64,000 nt of DNA from Saccharopolyspora aridisoli (GCF_004348445.1 NZ_SMKV01000002.1:62001-126000); one strand, 5' to 3'; shown: positions 1 through 9,239, numbered from the stretch's first letter. Numbers and translations: made by a program. Notes: generated by a model not told the origin, from the letters alone.

Positions 1-103
1 CCACGGGCAGTTGACGCATTTCGCTCGAAAGAGTCTTGAGCATCACTGCCCGTTGGTCGTGGCGAAGGGCGCTGTGCGCGCGTGATGGAACTAGGGGGAT
101 GCC

Positions 104-520
104 GTGCAGCCGAACAACCTGTCCGGGAGCGCAGCTCTCGAACAGACCGAGGCCGTCGAGGACGGCACCGCGCTGATCGGAAGCCTCACACCCTCAGGCG
201 CCGGGAACCTCAGCCCGGCGCAGAAGCAAGCCGTGGCCCGCAAGATCGGCGAGGACTGGCAGCGCATCAGCTCCGCGGTCGCCGAGCTGTTCGCCACCGG
301 CGTGGCCAGCAACGATCCCCGGACTCAGCAGATCGTTCACGAGCACTACCAGTGGCTCGGTCACTTCTGGACGCCCGACCGCGCCTCCTACCTGCGGCTG
401 GCAGAGATGTACGTCAACCAGCCGAAGTTCCGGCACCGCATCGAACGGCGCAAGCCCAAGGGCATGGCCTCCTACCTCCGCGACGCCATGACCACCTACG
501 CCTGGTCCCGCCTGCGCTGA
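104..520 (+). CDS. Solitary TipAS-like antibiotic-recognition domain protein
   Basis: This is a 138-residue protein started by GTG, with an AGGGGGA ribosome site just upstream. Residues about 45-125 read as a TipAS-type helical domain: a conserved HYQWLGHFWTP stretch, then YLRLAEMYVNQPKFR. In Streptomyces TipA and in albicidin-binding proteins this domain traps thiopeptides or albicidin, and in TipA it follows a MerR DNA-binding half. Here that half is absent, as in the autonomous TipAS form, so it may act as a drug-sequestering protein. No transmembrane segment or signal peptide is visible. The family call rests on remembered motif spacing, and the ligand is unknown. Confidence 0.72.
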   Translation: MQPNNLSGSAALEQTEAVEDGTALIGSLTPSGAGNLSPAQKQAVARKIGEDWQRISSAVAELFATGVASNDPRTQQIVHEHYQWLGHFWTPDRASYLRLAEMYVNQPKFRHRIERRKPKGMASYLRDAMTTYAWSRLR

Positions 521-532
521 GGCCCGTCCCGA

Positions 533-556
533 AGTGGCCGGGAGGTTCCCTTGCAC
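533..556 (-). repeat. 24-bp dispersed REP-like repeat, copy 1
   Basis: Minus-oriented copy with 5 mismatches to the window consensus. It lies 12 bases after the stop of the TipAS-like gene and before dinB. Confidence 0.75.
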
Positions 557-675
557 CGGTCCGCCCCGGGTGAGGTGACCGCAGGACGACCTTCACCTCA
601 CCCGACGACCGAACCAGAACGGAGACGGCGCTCACAATCGCGCCTTCCGCGCCCCTGTCGGCCTGTTCGAGTTCA

Positions 676-2037
676 ATGAGTCCCATGAGGTGGGTGCTGC
701 ACATGGACATGGACGCGTTCTTCGCGTCCGTGGAGCAGCTCACCCGCCCCACCGTGCGGGGCCGCCCGGTGCTGGTCGGTGGGCTCGGGCCGCGCGGCAC
801 CGTCGCCGGAGCCAGCTACGAGGCCCGCAAGTACGGGGCGAAGTCGGCGATGCCGATGGCCGAGGCCCGCCGCCGCTGCCCGGTGGCCGTGGTCCTGCCG
901 CCGCGCTTCCGCGTCTACCAGGCCGTGAGCCGGCACGTGCTGGGCATCGTGCGCGAGGTCTCCGACGTCGTGCAGCAGGTGTCGGTCGACGAGGCGTTCA
1001 TGGAACCCACCGAACTCGCCGGTGCTTCCGTGCACCGCGTCGAGGAGTTCGCCGGTGCGCTGCGGTCCCGGGTACTGCGGGAGGTGGGGGTGGTGGCCTC
1101 CATCGGCGCAGGACCGGGCAAGCAGCTCGCGAAGATCGCGTCGGGACTGGCGAAACCGGACGGGATGCTGGTCGTGCCACCCGAGGAGCAGCTGGAACTG
1201 CTGTGGGCGCTCCCGGTGCGCAAGATGTGGGGGATCGGGCCTGTCACCGAGTCCAAGCTGCACCGCATCGGGGTCACCACGATCGGCGAGCTCGCCGCTC
1301 TGCACCCGCAGGACGTGACATCCCTGCTCGGCCAAGCGATCGGCACCGAGCTGCACCGGCTCGCGCAGGGCATCGACGACCACCCCGTCGCCGAGCGCGC
1401 CGAGGCCAAGCAGGTCAGCGCCGAGACGACCTTCGACCACGACATCACCGACCGCGCGACGCTGCTGGCCGAGGTGGTGGGCCAGGCCGAGAACGCCCAC
1501 CGACGGCTCGTGTCCTCGGGCCGTGCCGCGCGCACCGTGACGCTCAAGGTCCGCGACTCGGACTTCACCACGATCAGCCGGGCCGAGACGTTCTCCTCGG
1601 CCACCAGCGAACTGCACACCCTGGCGTCCGCGGCCCGCCGCCTCCTACCGATCGCCGTGCCACCGGGAACACCGGTGCGCCTGGTCGGCGTGTCGTACTC
1701 GGGGCTGGCCCACTCCGAGCAGGAGTCGCTGTTCGACCACCCCGCCGACCCGGAGGAGAACCCGGACCCCGAGCCGGAAGCACCCGAACCGGCCGAAGCC
1801 GCGCAGCCGTCGTCACGGCAGTGGCGGGCGGGCGACGACGTCTCGCACAACGAGCACGGGCACGGTTGGGTGCAGGGCTCCGGGCACGGCCGGGTCACCG
1901 TCCGCTTCGAAACGGCCGCGACGGGCCGGGGCGTGGCGCGGACCTTCGCGGTCGACGATCCGCAGCTCAGCGCCGGTGACCCGATCGCCAGCTTGGGGCT
2001 CGACGCCGATCAGCCCTGCGGCGGGCGCGGAAGGTGA
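676..2037 (+). CDS. dinB: DNA polymerase IV (Y-family translesion polymerase)
   Basis: Y-family polymerase that copies past damaged bases and can be mutagenic. Catalytic carboxylates are visible: DMDAFFASVEQ at residues 11-21 and SVDEAF at 103-108. The helix-hairpin-helix stretch (KMWGIGPVTESKL) follows near residue 185, then the little-finger domain. At 453 residues it is about 100 longer than E. coli DinB. The extra C-terminus is an acidic Pro/Glu linker followed by a small domain (HGHGWVQGSGHGRVTVRFE) that I recall from other actinobacterial DinB proteins. The 3' end overlaps the convergent membrane-protein gene by 28 bases. No SOS box was recognised upstream. Confidence 0.95.
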   Translation: MSPMRWVLHMDMDAFFASVEQLTRPTVRGRPVLVGGLGPRGTVAGASYEARKYGAKSAMPMAEARRRCPVAVVLPPRFRVYQAVSRHVLGIVREVSDVVQQVSVDEAFMEPTELAGASVHRVEEFAGALRSRVLREVGVVASIGAGPGKQLAKIASGLAKPDGMLVVPPEEQLELLWALPVRKMWGIGPVTESKLHRIGVTTIGELAALHPQDVTSLLGQAIGTELHRLAQGIDDHPVAERAEAKQVSAETTFDHDITDRATLLAEVVGQAENAHRRLVSSGRAARTVTLKVRDSDFTTISRAETFSSATSELHTLASAARRLLPIAVPPGTPVRLVGVSYSGLAHSEQESLFDHPADPEENPDPEPEAPEPAEAAQPSSRQWRAGDDVSHNEHGHGWVQGSGHGRVTVRFETAATGRGVARTFAVDDPQLSAGDPIASLGLDADQPCGGRGR

Positions 2038-2759
2038 CGCCGGTACTGGCCCACCCACTTCTGCGGCGCGACGTCCTTGACCGCGGCCTCCAGGTCCTTC
2101 GGGAGGCGGCTGAACGGCGGCAGGTGGAACCGGTAGCGGTCCGGCGGCAGGCCCTGGACGGTCGGCGCTTCTTCCACCAGCCAGCGGTCCAGCTCGGGAT
2201 GCCGGTCCATGAAGCCCGCGTCGGCCGGGTAGATCTCCAGCGCGCGGCGGCGTTCCGGGTTCACCGGCCGCTTGTTCTCGATCCACGGCAAGGCGCCGAT
2301 GCCGACCGCCTTGATCTCACGCCAGTCGACTCCGACGACCTCACCCGTGGTGCGCGCGTAGAAGCCGCTGCGGTCGATCAGGAACCCGCGGCCTCGCAGC
2401 ATCCCGCGTGAACCCATCGCGAACCACAGGAATGCCATGCCGAAGACCAGCTGCCAGAACCACATGCCCGCGGTGCTGCCGTTGTTGACCAGCGCCGCCG
2501 CGATCAGCACGGTGCCCAGGCCGCTGATCCCGCCACCGATCAGCAGCGAGCGGAAGCTCGCGGAGCTGACGTCGATGTCGTGGGCGTCAGCACCCAGCAT
2601 CGTGGGTGCGGGTGCCCCGGCCGGCGGCGGATGAGGTTCCGCCGCCTGGCGCCCCGAGGTGTGTCGAGCGGTGCCGCGCGGGATCGTGCGCGTCGGCTCG
2701 CTCCAGTCAGCTCGTTGCCATCCCCCTGGAAGCCACTTCATGCGGTCCAGGGTAGTCAC
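2010..2759 (-). CDS. Conserved hypothetical membrane protein, two TM segments
   Basis: About 249 residues if GTG at 2759 is used. ATG at 2741 or an internal Met near residue 54 are alternatives, because no ribosome site is convincing. The first 60 residues are Pro/Arg-rich and probably disordered. Two hydrophobic helices follow (about residues 68-92 and 98-118). A soluble domain with repeated Trp, Arg and Asp positions then fills the C-terminal half, including a PH-like stretch around SGFYARTTGEVVGVDWREI. It overlaps the dinB 3' end by 28 bases in convergent orientation. Function is unknown; the PH-domain reading (bPH-type) is a guess. Confidence 0.7.
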   Translation of the reverse strand: MTTLDRMKWLPGGWQRADWSEPTRTIPRGTARHTSGRQAAEPHPPPAGAPAPTMLGADAHDIDVSSASFRSLLIGGGISGLGTVLIAAALVNNGSTAGMWFWQLVFGMAFLWFAMGSRGMLRGRGFLIDRSGFYARTTGEVVGVDWREIKAVGIGALPWIENKRPVNPERRRALEIYPADAGFMDRHPELDRWLVEEAPTVQGLPPDRYRFHLPPFSRLPKDLEAAVKDVAPQKWVGQYRRHLPRPPQG

Positions 2760-2787
2760 GACCCGAGCAGTTGATCCTGCAGGTGGT

Positions 2788-2816
2788 CGATTCCCCGGGT
2801 ACCTCTCGGGGAATCG
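2788..2816 (-). terminator. Hairpin downstream of the thiolase gene
   Basis: Perfect 10-bp stem CGATTCCCCG/CGGGGAATCG with a 9-base loop, 16 bases beyond the thiolase stop on the minus strand. It has no strong U-run, as is common in high-GC actinobacteria. Confidence 0.6.
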
Positions 2817-2831
2817 CCAGGGATGCCCTGA

Positions 2832-4019
2832 TCAGGCCGAGGGGACCGTGAGCAGCAGGGCGTCACCCTGCCCACCACCGCCGCACAGCGCTGCGGCACC
2901 CGTGCCGCCGCCGCGGCGCTTGAGCTCGAGCGCGAGGTGCAGCGCCAGACGGGCGCCGGACATGCCGATCGGGTGGCCGAGCGCGATCGCTCCACCGTTG
3001 ACGTTGACCTTCTCCTCGTCGATTCCCAGCTGGCGGGCGGAGACGATGCCGACCGCCGCGAAGGCTTCGTTGATCTCCACCAGGTCGAGCCCGGCGGCGT
3101 CGACTCCGGCCTTCTCGCAGGCCTTTCTGATCGCGTTCGAGGGCTGCTCGTGCAGGCTCGCGTCCGGCCCGGCGACCACGCCGTGCGCGCCGATCTCGGC
3201 CAGGTGGTCCAGGCCCAGCTCTTGGGCCTTGGCCTTGCTCATCACCACGACCGCGGCAGCGCCGTCGGAGATCTGCGAGGCCGAGCCCGCGGTGATCGTG
3301 CCGTCTGCGGAGAAGGCTGGGCGCAGCTTGCCCAGCGTCTCGGTGGTCGTCGCCGCGCGCACGCCCTCGTCGGTGTCGAGCACCAACGGGTCGCCCTTGC
3401 GCTGCGGGACCTCCACCGGCGCGATCTCCTCGGCGAACGCGCCGGACTCGATCGCCGCGGCGGCGCGCTGGTGGGAGCGAGCGGCGAAAGCGTCCTGCTC
3501 CTCGCGGGTGATGCCGTAGCGAGAGTTGTACTTCTCGGTCGAGACACCCATCGCGACCTGGTCGAACGCGCAGAACAGCCCGTCGTGGGCCATGTGGTCG
3601 AGCATGTTGACGTCGCCGTACTTGAAGCCCTCGCGCGACCCCGTGAGCAGGTGCGGCGCCTGGGTCATCGACTCCTGGCCGCCAGCCACGACGATGTCGA
3701 ACTCACCGGCTCGGACGAGCTGGTCGGCCAGTGCGATCGCGTCGAGCCCGGACAGGCAGACCTTGTTGATGGTCAGCGCGGGAACGTCCATCGGAATGCC
3801 GGCGGCGACGGCGGCCTGGCGGGCCGGGATCTGCCCGGCTCCGGCGGTCAGCACCTGGCCCATGATCGTGTACTGCACCTGGTCGGGGGCTACACCGGCG
3901 CGCTCCAGCGCGGCCTTGATGGCGACTCCCCCGAGCTGCGCACCGGAGAAGTCCTTGAGGGAACCGAGCAACCGGCCCATCGGGGTTCGCGCGCCCGCAA
4001 CGATCACAGAACTACCCAC
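2832..4019 (-). CDS. Acetyl-CoA acetyltransferase (thiolase)
   Basis: Cytosolic thiolase that condenses or cleaves acyl-CoA units (acetoacetyl-CoA/2 acetyl-CoA or 3-ketoacyl-CoA). Its 395 residues match the family length. The nucleophile is C88 in NKVCLSGL, where most relatives have a Ser or Gly next to the Cys. The catalytic His is in [11 protein letters not shown] near residue 350, and the second Cys is in CGGGGQG near the C-terminus. It begins with GTG (GTG GGT AGT). It stands alone, followed by a hairpin terminator. Substrate range, biosynthetic (phaA/atoB-like) versus degradative (fadA-like), cannot be told here. The small-chain biosynthetic type looks more likely. Confidence 0.92.
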   Translation of the reverse strand: MGSSVIVAGARTPMGRLLGSLKDFSGAQLGGVAIKAALERAGVAPDQVQYTIMGQVLTAGAGQIPARQAAVAAGIPMDVPALTINKVCLSGLDAIALADQLVRAGEFDIVVAGGQESMTQAPHLLTGSREGFKYGDVNMLDHMAHDGLFCAFDQVAMGVSTEKYNSRYGITREEQDAFAARSHQRAAAAIESGAFAEEIAPVEVPQRKGDPLVLDTDEGVRAATTTETLGKLRPAFSADGTITAGSASQISDGAAAVVVMSKAKAQELGLDHLAEIGAHGVVAGPDASLHEQPSNAIRKACEKAGVDAAGLDLVEINEAFAAVGIVSARQLGIDEEKVNVNGGAIALGHPIGMSGARLALHLALELKRRGGGTGAAALCGGGGQGDALLLTVPSA

Positions 4020-4195
4020 GACTGCCTCCCGGTCATCGTCGACACATCAAGCCATCGGCGTCGCAACCCATCATCACCCGCGAACGCCATCGGGACCATA
4101 CCCGCGAAGGCCGCGAGAACCGGCTGTGACGACCGCCATAAGCAGCGCGGACCGGTGAGCGAAGGGCTCCCGTCCTGCGGTTTCGACCGGGCCGG

Positions 4196-4219
4196 GGCGG
4201 CAGGGAGGTTCCCTTGCTC
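4196..4219 (-). repeat. 24-bp dispersed REP-like repeat, copy 2
   Basis: Minus-oriented, 3 mismatches. It starts 25 bases after the stop of the secreted-protein gene on the same strand. A weaker plus-oriented look-alike may lie around 4155-4178. Confidence 0.8.
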
Positions 4220-4243
4220 GCACCGGCCCGGCTGCGAGCGGCT

Positions 4244-5248
4244 TCAGCAGTTGCCGGTGCCGGTCGTGGTGTCGCACAAGGTCGATTCCTCGGCCCACGA
4301 CAGCTTGCTGCGCGCGTTCACGCCCAGTTCCCGGGAGGCGGACACGTCGGTGGAGGCACCGGAGTCACCCTTCATCCAGTACCTGACCTCGTAGTCGACG
4401 CCGCCTTCTTCGTAGGTGAAGGCGTAGAAGGGGGCGGGAACCGGCGCTGGGCCGTAGTCGGGCGCGGTCCAGGCGTCTTCGCCCTGGGCGGCGCTCGGGT
4501 CGACGTACAGGCAGTCGTACTCAGCTCCTTCGAAGGTGCACTTGCGCTCCTCGGCGCCGCCGTAGCGGTCGACGTCTGCGTCCTTGGTGACGCCGTCGGC
4601 CTCGAGCCGTTGGTAGACGTCCTCGCAGGCTCCCGAGTCACATGCGTGCCAAGGGGTCCACGCAGTTGCGCGGGCCTGGGCTTCGCTGGAACCGCTGTTG
4701 AGGGCCGAGCAGTACGCGTCGACCGTGTGGGGAACCATCGTCGCGGCGGCGGTGGAGCTGTCGATGGCGGTGGCGGCCGTCTCCTCCGCCCCGAGGCCCG
4801 CCGAGTCGAGCTGCCAGATGCCGACGCCGGGGTTGAAGAACAGGCCTTCGGCACGTTGCTCGGGGTCGGCGAGCGAGGTCTGGTCGTCGTAGCGGGACAG
4901 CGTCATCGGTGACGGCGACGCGCCGGACGGGGACACTTCGGGCCAGGTCGTGGCCAACGTCAGGTAGGTGGCCGCGGTGGCGCTGATGCCGCAGTCGGCT
5001 TCACCGGCGGCGGAAGTGGCCGCGGCCTCCACCGCCTCGTAGGGTGCGGCACCGAAGTGCAGCGGGGCGAGGGGAACGACCCAGCCGCGATCCCGGCTCA
5101 TCCGCTCGGCGTTGGGATTGGGTCCACCACCGCCGCTGGTGGTTCCGTCGTCGCCTGCGGCGAACGCGACGGGCGTGGCCGTGCCAGCGGCGATCCCGAA
5201 AGCGACCAGGACGACGGCGAGCCTGCGGTTCCGTTGCGACTTGACCAT
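4244..5248 (-). CDS. Secreted protein, possibly lysozyme-like
   Basis: 334-residue exported protein. The ATG start at 5248 follows a GGAAGGGGCAG ribosome site. A Sec signal peptide (Lys/Arg start, hydrophobic core, cut near AFA-AGDD at about residue 31) is clear. The mature part holds eight or more Cys, which suggests disulfides outside the cell. It also carries the motifs SPSPMTLSRYDDQ and FFNPGVGIWQLDSAGLG, which I recall from actinobacterial secreted proteins with a lysozyme/transglycosylase-like fold. No standard catalytic signature was confirmed, so peptidoglycan hydrolysis is only a hypothesis. The gene is monocistronic, with a repeat element just past its stop. Confidence 0.8.
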   Translation of the reverse strand: MVKSQRNRRLAVVLVAFGIAAGTATPVAFAAGDDGTTSGGGGPNPNAERMSRDRGWVVPLAPLHFGAAPYEAVEAAATSAAGEADCGISATAATYLTLATTWPEVSPSGASPSPMTLSRYDDQTSLADPEQRAEGLFFNPGVGIWQLDSAGLGAEETAATAIDSSTAAATMVPHTVDAYCSALNSGSSEAQARATAWTPWHACDSGACEDVYQRLEADGVTKDADVDRYGGAEERKCTFEGAEYDCLYVDPSAAQGEDAWTAPDYGPAPVPAPFYAFTYEEGGVDYEVRYWMKGDSGASTDVSASRELGVNARSKLSWAEESTLCDTTTGTGNC

Positions 5249-5380
5249 ATCTGCCCCTTCCACGTGAATTCGCCACATGCTCGCCTCTAGGGCTGAGCAC
5301 TCGACTCCGCTCGTTGGGGCAATTCGAGCCGCCGATTTCGCCGCTTTTCCCATGGTTTCCGCGACGACTACGCTGCGACC

Positions 5381-5830
5381 ATGCGAGCGGAACTGAACGA
5401 CCTGGTCACGGCAATCGATCACGTGGGCATCGCGGTCCCCGACCTCGACGAGGCCATCGCGTTCCAGCGGGACACCTTCGGCCTGGTAGTCGCCCACTCC
5501 GAGGAGAACGCGGAGCAGGGCGTCCGCGAAGCGATGCTGCGCGCACCCGGGGACGAGACCGGGGCCACCCAGGTCCAGCTGCTCGCACCGCTGCGCGAGG
5601 ACTCCACCATCGCCAAGTTCCTCGACAAGAACGGCCCGGGCCTGCAACAACTCGCCTACCGGGTCACCGACGTCGAGGCCGCGATGGAGGCGCTGCGCGC
5701 CAAGGGACTGCGCCTGCTCTACGACCAGCCCCGCCGCGGTACCGCGGACAGCCGCATCAACTTCGTTCACCCCAAGGACGCCGGCGGCGTCCTCGTCGAA
5801 CTGGTCGAGCCAGCGCCTCACGCCCACTGA
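5381..5830 (+). CDS. mce: Methylmalonyl-CoA epimerase
   Basis: VOC-fold metalloenzyme that interconverts (2S)- and (2R)-methylmalonyl-CoA on the route from propionyl-CoA to succinyl-CoA. Its 149 residues match the family. The first beta-alpha-beta unit starts IDHVGIAVPDLDEAI (metal-binding His near residue 14). Further metal and catalytic positions are QLLAP, QQLAYRV and the C-terminal FVHPKDAGGVLVELVE. It reads alone on the plus strand, convergent with the acylase gene. The PduO-type cobalamin adenosyltransferase at 27.3 kb would supply cofactor for the mutase acting next in the pathway, which is not in this window. Confidence 0.93.
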   Translation: MRAELNDLVTAIDHVGIAVPDLDEAIAFQRDTFGLVVAHSEENAEQGVREAMLRAPGDETGATQVQLLAPLREDSTIAKFLDKNGPGLQQLAYRVTDVEAAMEALRAKGLRLLYDQPRRGTADSRINFVHPKDAGGVLVELVEPAPHAH

Positions 5831-5888
5831 CGACACCGAGCGACGGGTCCGATGTGGACCCACCGCTGGTCACCTCGACGACCTCGGG

Positions 5889-5912
5889 ACGCGAGGGAAC
5901 CTTCCTCTCACT
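5889..5912 (+). repeat. 24-bp dispersed REP-like repeat, copy 3
   Basis: Plus-oriented, 5 mismatches. It sits in the convergent gap between mce and the acylase gene. Confidence 0.78.
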
Positions 5913-5936
5913 CCGACCCGCCGCCTCTGGACAGGT

Positions 5937-8318
5937 TCAGGCGGGCACCAGCAGGATTCGGCGTTCGGCGATCTCCTCGACGGCTTCGCGGCTGTAGGCC
6001 AAGGGGAAGTAGGTCCCGTCCCGCCAGCTCTCGGCGAGGTCCCGGTAGTGCGGGTCCGACGGGTTCCCGGACTGGCCCGGCGTGTTCACCGCGACCGAGT
6101 AGTCCCAGTTGCCGACGTCGAGCACCATGCGGAACGAGGGACCGTTCGTCTGGCGGAAGTCGCTGACGCGGTAGGAGGACTGGTTCACCGTCGCCGACGA
6201 ACCACCGCGCGGTAGCGGTCCGACGTCGAAACGCGCGCGCTGGACCGGGTCGAGGGCGTTCGAAGCCGGGTGCTCGAAGAGGCTGTGGTGCAGCCGGCCC
6301 CACCGCCAACTCGATTCCCCTCGGCCGAGCAGCTCCCGCACTTGCGCGTAGGCCGTGCGCAGGGTGTCCAACAGCAGCCGATCGCGGGAGGCTGCGTCCG
6401 GCAGCCAGCGGCCCGGGTCCTCCAGCTCGGTGAGCATGACCAGGTTGTCGACGGTGTCGATGTGCTCGGCCGCATCCGGCACCACGGCACGCGCGAATCC
6501 CGGTCCGAGGTGTTTGGACAACCACACCTCGAACAGCGCGGCCGCGTTGGAATCCTCTCCCAGCACGGCGTCCCAGTCGCGCAACATGCGCAGCGCGCGC
6601 CGCAGGTCGGCGTCACCGCTGTCCAACCGGTACAGCAGCGGCTGGATTCGCCGAGCGGGGATGGACAGCTGGTCGGTCTGCAGCAGCTCCGAGTCCCGGA
6701 TGGTGTGCTTGCGCTGCCGGGAGAGGACTTCCACGATCCGCTGGTGCCGGAACGGGTTGGTCCACTCGTACCCGAGTCCCATCTGCTGGTGCTCAGGTGG
6801 GAGGTTGAACTGGTTCGCCGTGGCGATGAAGCCCTCGTCCGGGTTCAACAGCCGCGGCAGGTCGTCCCCTGAGTAGAAACCCTCCCACTCGTACCTGCCG
6901 TCACCGGGAACGGGGAGCAACCCGTCGTAGCCGACCCGCTTGGGCGCCAGGCCACCGGGAACCCATCCGATGTTGCCCTCCACATCGGCGTAGACCTGGT
7001 TCTCGGTCGGGGCTCCCCAGTTCCGCATGGCCCGGGTGAACTCGGTGAAGTTCTCAGCCCTCATGTAGGCGATGCTGCCGAAGTAGGGGGACATCCCGGG
7101 TTGGAGCCAGGCGGTGCGCACCGCGTAGGCGAGGTTGTGCTTCCGGTCGACGTGGATGACCGGGCCATGCCGGGTGAAGGTCAGTTCCACCTCGCGTCCG
7201 GCCTCACCACGCACGGGGACCTCTTCGCGCAGCACCGTCATCTCCTCCCAGCCGGTGCCGTAGCGGTATCGGCTGGGATCGGCCGGGTCGAGTTGGTAGA
7301 CGTAGAGGTCTTCCTGATCCATCGGGAAGATCGTCAGTCCGAACGCGACCGTGCCGTTGTGCCCGATGGAGATTCCCGGCAGGGCTGGCTCACCGGCTCC
7401 GATCACGTCCAGGCCGGGTGCGGACAGGTGCGCGATGTAGCGCAGCGAGGGAGCCGAGTAGGCGCGGTGCGGGTCGTTGGCCAGCAGCGGACGCCCCGTC
7501 GCGGTGCGGTCCCCGCTCACCACCCAGTTGTTGCTGCCCTCGGTGGTCGCGTCGCGCGGCACGCGCCGGATGGAGTTCTCCTTGAACTCGACGTCCTGGG
7601 TGGCCAGGTCGAAGACTTCGAGCACGTTGTCGGGAAGCGTGCAGGGGTCGAATCCGTCCGGGACGACGGTGCGGTGATCGGGTTGCAGCCCTTGGCGGAT
7701 CAGGTCCGCCTCCACGCCCGCGGCGCACACGACCCGAGCTCGCTCGACCTCGCTCTCCAGGTTGCGGGTCAAGCCGTGGCTGCGGATGCGCACGACGTCG
7801 GACGGATCCCAGCGGGCCGGCCGGTAGCCCAGGATCCCGAACTCCTCGGGCATGCGTTCTGGGTGTGCGTCGAGCCAGTCGAGGTAGGCGTTGATGCCGT
7901 GGGCGAACTGGGTGGCGATGTGCTGCGCGTCGTCGGCGTAACGCGTCCACTCGGCGTCCATGTCGCCTCGGTAGAGGAACAGCCGGGTGGCGCGATCCTG
8001 CTCGACGTAGTCGGGGCCGAGGACCTCGGCGAGCAAGCCGAGTCCGCGTCGCCGCCACAGGTCGATCTGGAAGAGACGTTCCCTCGCCGCGTTGAAGCCC
8101 TGTGCGAGGAAGACGTCGTCCTCGCTGTCGGCGTAGAGGTGCGGGACCCCGTAGCGGTCTTCGATCAGCTCTACCTCGTCGTTCAGCCCGGTGACCGGAT
8201 AGGTCGCAGGATCCGGTGAGGCGTCGACGACCGAGGTCATGGCACCTGCTCCCGTGATGCCGAAACCGGTGGCGAGGAGCCCTTGCCGACGGGACAATCG
8301 AACGCGCCCAATGCCCAC
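5937..8318 (-). CDS. Penicillin acylase family Ntn-hydrolase, Tat-exported
   Basis: 793-residue precursor of an N-terminal-nucleophile amidase (penicillin G acylase, cephalosporin acylase, AHL acylase). The family folds as one chain, then cuts itself into alpha and beta chains. Here the new N-terminal Ser is S262 in the motif GSNNWVVSG. The N-terminus carries a twin-Arg stretch (RLSRRQGLLATGF) followed by a hydrophobic segment, so Tat export is likely. It starts with GTG at 8318. Substrate is not predictable: beta-lactam side chains, N-acyl-homoserine lactones and N-acyl amino acids are all possible. A TetR regulator lies directly upstream on the same strand, 72 bases away, and probably controls it. 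Confidence 0.9.
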   Translation of the reverse strand: MGIGRVRLSRRQGLLATGFGITGAGAMTSVVDASPDPATYPVTGLNDEVELIEDRYGVPHLYADSEDDVFLAQGFNAARERLFQIDLWRRRGLGLLAEVLGPDYVEQDRATRLFLYRGDMDAEWTRYADDAQHIATQFAHGINAYLDWLDAHPERMPEEFGILGYRPARWDPSDVVRIRSHGLTRNLESEVERARVVCAAGVEADLIRQGLQPDHRTVVPDGFDPCTLPDNVLEVFDLATQDVEFKENSIRRVPRDATTEGSNNWVVSGDRTATGRPLLANDPHRAYSAPSLRYIAHLSAPGLDVIGAGEPALPGISIGHNGTVAFGLTIFPMDQEDLYVYQLDPADPSRYRYGTGWEEMTVLREEVPVRGEAGREVELTFTRHGPVIHVDRKHNLAYAVRTAWLQPGMSPYFGSIAYMRAENFTEFTRAMRNWGAPTENQVYADVEGNIGWVPGGLAPKRVGYDGLLPVPGDGRYEWEGFYSGDDLPRLLNPDEGFIATANQFNLPPEHQQMGLGYEWTNPFRHQRIVEVLSRQRKHTIRDSELLQTDQLSIPARRIQPLLYRLDSGDADLRRALRMLRDWDAVLGEDSNAAALFEVWLSKHLGPGFARAVVPDAAEHIDTVDNLVMLTELEDPGRWLPDAASRDRLLLDTLRTAYAQVRELLGRGESSWRWGRLHHSLFEHPASNALDPVQRARFDVGPLPRGGSSATVNQSSYRVSDFRQTNGPSFRMVLDVGNWDYSVAVNTPGQSGNPSDPHYRDLAESWRDGTYFPLAYSREAVEEIAERRILLVPA

Positions 8319-8390
8319 CCCAACCTCCGCGGTGATCGCCTGCGGTGATTTCTAGCGCGGCGAACACTGCCGTCACAAGGCCGGATTGGT

Positions 8391-9038
8391 TCAGGCGAGC
8401 TTCACGGCGCGCGAGCCCGCGCCCAGTTCGAGCGCTCTGGCGATGAAGCCGATCTCGCGATCGAGCTCGTCGTCCTCGGTGCGGTGGCGGGCGACGGAGT
8501 GGCGGTGGTTGATCACGCGGGCGAGCAGCACGGCGGCCGCTTCGACGTCACAGCCCGCCAGGCCGGGCGGCAGGGCCAGTTCGATGACCCGGCGGATCTG
8601 CTCGACGACCACTCCGAACCGCTGCTGCATGGCCTGCCGCACGGCGTCGTGAGTGTCGGCCTCCCGCCACAGCAGGTGGCTGAGCAGCATCGACGATTCG
8701 AGCCGGGCGTCGAGTTCACCCACCAGACGTCGCAGACTGCCCGCGACGTCGCCGCGCACGACGAGGCCCTCGGATTCCACTTCCTCTTCGGGAAGCCGCT
8801 CCACTAGCGCGGCCAGCAGGTCCTGCTTGCGGCGGAAGTAGTAGTGGATGAGCCCTTTGGGCACCTCGGCGCGTTCAGCGATCCGGGACGTCGGGGTGGC
8901 GTTGAAACCGTGCTCGGCGAACAGCTCGCCGGCGGCGGTCAGGATGCGCTCCCTGGCACTGGGGGCGGCGCTGCGATCGTCTTCCCGTTCGGAAGTGGAC
9001 GGGCGTCGACGGGCCTTCTCGCCCAGCTCATGCGACAT
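8391..9038 (-). CDS. TetR-family transcriptional regulator
   Basis: 215-residue DNA-binding repressor. The start is ATG at 9038, chosen because AGGAGGAGG precedes it by a suitable spacing. The first 35 residues are charged and disordered. The helix-turn-helix follows: ARERILTAAGELFAEHGF, then TSRIAERAEVPKGLIHYYF. The C-terminal helical part (ligand and dimer domain) is diverse, as usual. It is transcribed in the same direction as the acylase-family gene and likely senses that enzyme's substrate or product, or a related signal. No operator was identified with confidence. Confidence 0.93.
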   Translation of the reverse strand: MSHELGEKARRRPSTSEREDDRSAAPSARERILTAAGELFAEHGFNATPTSRIAERAEVPKGLIHYYFRRKQDLLAALVERLPEEEVESEGLVVRGDVAGSLRRLVGELDARLESSMLLSHLLWREADTHDAVRQAMQQRFGVVVEQIRRVIELALPPGLAGCDVEAAAVLLARVINHRHSVARHRTEDDELDREIGFIARALELGAGSRAVKLA

Positions 9039-9073
9039 CTGCCCGACCTCCTCCTGACGGGATAGCACTAAGA

Positions 9074-9104
9074 GCGCGGCCCGGACGTTACCGCCGGGCC
9101 GCGC
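9074..9104 (-). terminator. GC-rich hairpin upstream of the TetR gene
   Basis: 11-bp perfect stem GCGCGGCCCGG/CCGGGCCGCGC with a 9-base loop. It could terminate the SPW gene transcript or act as a leader or operator structure for the TetR gene. Confidence 0.45.
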
Positions 9105-9239
9105 GATTGTCGCAACCGAGCACTGCCTGGTCATCGCCGCTGTCGAACCCGCGCAAACCGGGCACATCGCGAGAAGAGCGCGTCCGCCTCATCCCACGGA
9201 GGCTCGCAACGCACGGGCCTCTCGAGCGGCTCGACCGGA

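Noticed and set aside
673-1617. Long minus-strand frame opposite dinB, and similar long antisense frames elsewhere (for example 16675-19530, 32327-34915, 51598-53460)
   Set aside because: Antisense shadows of GC3-rich genes; no family motif and no ribosome site.
4150-4180. Plus-oriented look-alike next to copy 2
   Set aside because: Only GAGC-AAGGG and CCGTCCTGC segments match; too diverged to claim.
5249-5863. Upstream extension of the secreted-protein frame
   Set aside because: It would cover the mce gene antisense and bury the signal peptide; ATG at 5248 has a good ribosome site.
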